8,341 nt of DNA from Deltaproteobacteria bacterium (GTDB taxonomy: Bacteria; Desulfobacterota; Syntrophia; Syntrophales; UBA2192): NCBI GenBank assembly GCA_026388445.1, contig JAPLJU010000147.1, positions 1 through 8,341 of the forward strand, written 5' to 3'. Both the position numbers and the translations under genes were made by a program. Positions 7,112 to 8,341 of the stretch are shown here, piece after piece. Numbering within the stretch: position 1 is the first letter of the stretch; every line of letters begins with the position of its first letter. The notes under the pieces were generated by a model. That model was given only the letters and a program-made list of their open reading frames with translations, was not told where the DNA came from and did not search any database.

Positions 7112-7813
7112 ATGGGCAAGGACGTTTCAGAATTTAAAAAGGAGGCGTCAGCGTACGCCGTGGAGCTCGTCGAGTCTGGAATGGTGGTGGGTCTGGGACA
7201 CGGCAGCACCTCGATTCATGCCGTTCGGTATCTCGCGGAAAAACTCAAAACGGGAAAGCTGAGAAACGTGAAAGGCGTGCCCTGTTCCTTCCAGGTTGAA
7301 GAAGAAGCCATGCGTTATGGGATGCCTCTCACGAGGTTGGAAGATCTTTCCTCCATTGATTTGACCATCGACGGCGCCGACGAAGTGGACCCGAACCTCA
7401 ACATGATCAAAGGGGGAGGCGGGGCCCTGCTTCGGGAAAAGATCGTGGCCCAGATCAGCAGACGCGAGGTCATCGTCGTGGACGAATCGAAGCTCTCCCC
7501 GATGCTCGGGAGAAAGAGACCCATCCCGGTCGAGGTCATTCCTTTCGGCTGGCAGTTCCAACACACTTATCTTCAGACGCTGGGCGCTAGCGTTACCGTG
7601 CGTCGGAACGCCGACAAGAGTCTCTACCAGACCGACCAGGGCAACCTCATCCTGGACTGCAACTTCGGCCCCATTGCTCAACCACAGCACGTGGCCGATC
7701 TCATCAGGCAGCGAGCGGGCATCGTCGAGCACGGGCTTTTTCTGAACCTGGCCACGGATGTGATCGTGGCCGGGAGCGAAGGTATCCGCCATCTTAAGCG
7801 TGAGCCGAAGTGA
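7112..7813 (+). CDS. rpiA: Ribose-5-phosphate isomerase A
   Basis: RpiA interconverts ribulose 5-phosphate and ribose 5-phosphate without a cofactor. The 233-residue length is typical. Key motifs are GLGHGSTS (27-34; His 30 stands where Thr or Ser is usual), DGADEVDP with Asp 87 and Asp 90, and NMIKGGGGALLREKIV with Lys 100 and the catalytic base Glu 109. These are followed by VDESKLSPMLG and VEVIPFGW, and near the end GLFLNLATDVIVAG. RpiB is ruled out by the fold signatures. The upstream gap of 59 bp is the largest in the row but contains no convincing promoter or terminator. The ATG is preceded by AAAGGGA 7 nt upstream. The TGA stop is part of the likely ribosome binding site of rpe, 10 bp on. 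Confidence 0.96.
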   Translation: MGKDVSEFKKEASAYAVELVESGMVVGLGHGSTSIHAVRYLAEKLKTGKLRNVKGVPCSFQVEEEAMRYGMPLTRLEDLSSIDLTIDGADEVDPNLNMIKGGGGALLREKIVAQISRREVIVVDESKLSPMLGRKRPIPVEVIPFGWQFQHTYLQTLGASVTVRRNADKSLYQTDQGNLILDCNFGPIAQPQHVADLIRQRAGIVEHGLFLNLATDVIVAGSEGIRHLKREPK

Positions 7814-7823
7814 GTATCCGGGC

Positions 7824-8341
7824 ATGATCAAGATTGAAGCATCTATCCTGTCGGCCGATTTCTCAAAGCTGGGAGAGCAGGCCGTGGAGGCCGAATCCGC
7901 CGGTGCCGACGGCATTCAGGTGGATGTCATGGACGGCCGTTTTGTCCCCCGGGTCAACTTTGGACCGGAGACGGTCAAAGCCCTGCGCCCGCTGCTGAAG
8001 CGGACCATCGATGTGCACCTCATGATCGTCGAGCCTGAGCTTCACATCGAGACCTATGTGAAGGCCGGTGCCGACCGGCTCATCGTGCATCAGGAAGCCT
8101 GCCCCCAGCACCTCTACGAAGTTCTTCAATCCATCCGCCGGTTCGGTGTCGAGGCGGGTGTTTCGATCAGCCCCGCCACGCCCCTTTCCGTCCTGGAGGA
8201 CGTCTGGGATGTGGCGGATGCCATCCAGGTCATGACGGTGAACCCCGGTCTCGGCGGACAGCCCTTCCTTCACGACCAGGCCGAAAAGATCCGGAACCTG
8301 GCCCTGAGGCTTCATGAGCTGGGCAGGAACATCCCGATCGT
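7824..8341 (+). CDS. rpe: Ribulose-phosphate 3-epimerase, 3' end missing
   Basis: Rpe epimerises ribulose 5-phosphate to xylulose 5-phosphate, the donor for transketolase. The window shows the first 172 codons of a protein usually about 215-225 residues long; the frame is open to the right edge. The start is IKIEASILSADFSKLGEQ, typical of the family, followed by VDVMDGRFVP (33-42), IDVHLMI with metal ligand His 65, IVHQEAC, SPATPLSVLEDV and VMTVNPGLGGQPF. The predicted metal ligand that is His in E. coli (HFDVMD context) is Gln 32 here, and the loop histidine (MDxHxVP) is Arg 39; Asp 34 and the sheltering Met residues are kept. The remaining ligand, in the VDGG motif, lies outside the window. 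The ATG has only a weak GTGAG site overlapping the rpiA stop. The assignment is strong from context and motifs, although the altered site leaves specificity open. Confidence 0.92.
   Translation, partial: MIKIEASILSADFSKLGEQAVEAESAGADGIQVDVMDGRFVPRVNFGPETVKALRPLLKRTIDVHLMIVEPELHIETYVKAGADRLIVHQEACPQHLYEVLQSIRRFGVEAGVSISPATPLSVLEDVWDVADAIQVMTVNPGLGGQPFLHDQAEKIRNLALRLHELGRNIPI

Larger units (their letters stand above)
2858..8341 (+). other. Operon of glucokinase plus the full non-oxidative pentose phosphate branch
   Basis: Five co-directional genes (glk, tkt, tal, rpiA, rpe) are separated by only 12, 25, 59 and 10 bp, with no convincing terminator between them. They supply one glucose-activating step and all four enzyme activities of the non-oxidative branch. 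The row may start further upstream, at the DUF1499 gene, because those gaps are also short. Genes beyond the right edge cannot be seen. The operon is inferred from spacing and function. Confidence 0.8.

Noticed and set aside
7148..7915. 255-codon open frame on the - strand opposite rpiA and the start of rpe
   Set aside because: It is the mirror of clearly conserved coding sequence and has no family-like motifs of its own.

Overview
The window is a stretch of bacterial chromosome with moderately high GC. All nine recognisable genes lie on the + strand with short gaps. Gene content and protein style suggest a Gram-negative organism, possibly a deltaproteobacterium-like (Desulfobacterota/Syntrophobacterales-type) anaerobe. 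The evidence is a peptidoglycan transglycosylase of the MtgA type, a DUF1499 lipoprotein, a TIGR04283-type glycosyltransferase beside a VTT-domain membrane protein, and a compact pentose-phosphate operon. The taxonomic guess is an inference from family resemblance, not a database result. I see no mobile elements, CRISPR arrays, tRNAs or rRNAs.

Layout: (1) 1-690 is the 3' part of mtgA, cut by the window's left edge. (2) 691-891 is the only sizeable non-coding stretch. It holds an AT-rich 8-bp inverted repeat overlapping a weak promoter candidate, a terminator-like hairpin, an imperfect 13-bp direct repeat and a small hairpin just ahead of the next gene. (3) 892-2845 encodes envelope-type functions: a DUF1499 lipoprotein, a family-2 glycosyltransferase and a six-segment (approximately) VTT/TVP38 membrane protein. 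(4) 2858-8341 encodes glk, tkt, tal, rpiA and rpe, the last cut by the right edge. From the DUF1499 gene onward the gaps are about 22, 15, 12, 12, 25, 59 and 10 bp with no convincing terminator, so the envelope genes and the sugar-phosphate genes may share one transcript.

How the genes work together: glucokinase makes glucose 6-phosphate. Transketolase, transaldolase, ribose-5-phosphate isomerase and ribulose-phosphate 3-epimerase together form the complete non-oxidative pentose phosphate branch, linking fructose 6-phosphate and glyceraldehyde 3-phosphate to ribose 5-phosphate. No gene of the oxidative branch (zwf, pgl, gnd) is visible, so the operon looks built to make pentoses from hexose and triose phosphates or to return pentoses to glycolysis. 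At several junctions the TGA stop of one gene is part of the ribosome binding site of the next, which suggests translational coupling.

The content is mostly housekeeping and I did not find a clearly new system. The points most worth a second look are a glutamine in place of the usual metal-binding histidine of Rpe, the structured mtgA/DUF1499 intergenic region, and the glycosyltransferase/VTT pair placed directly ahead of the sugar-phosphate operon.
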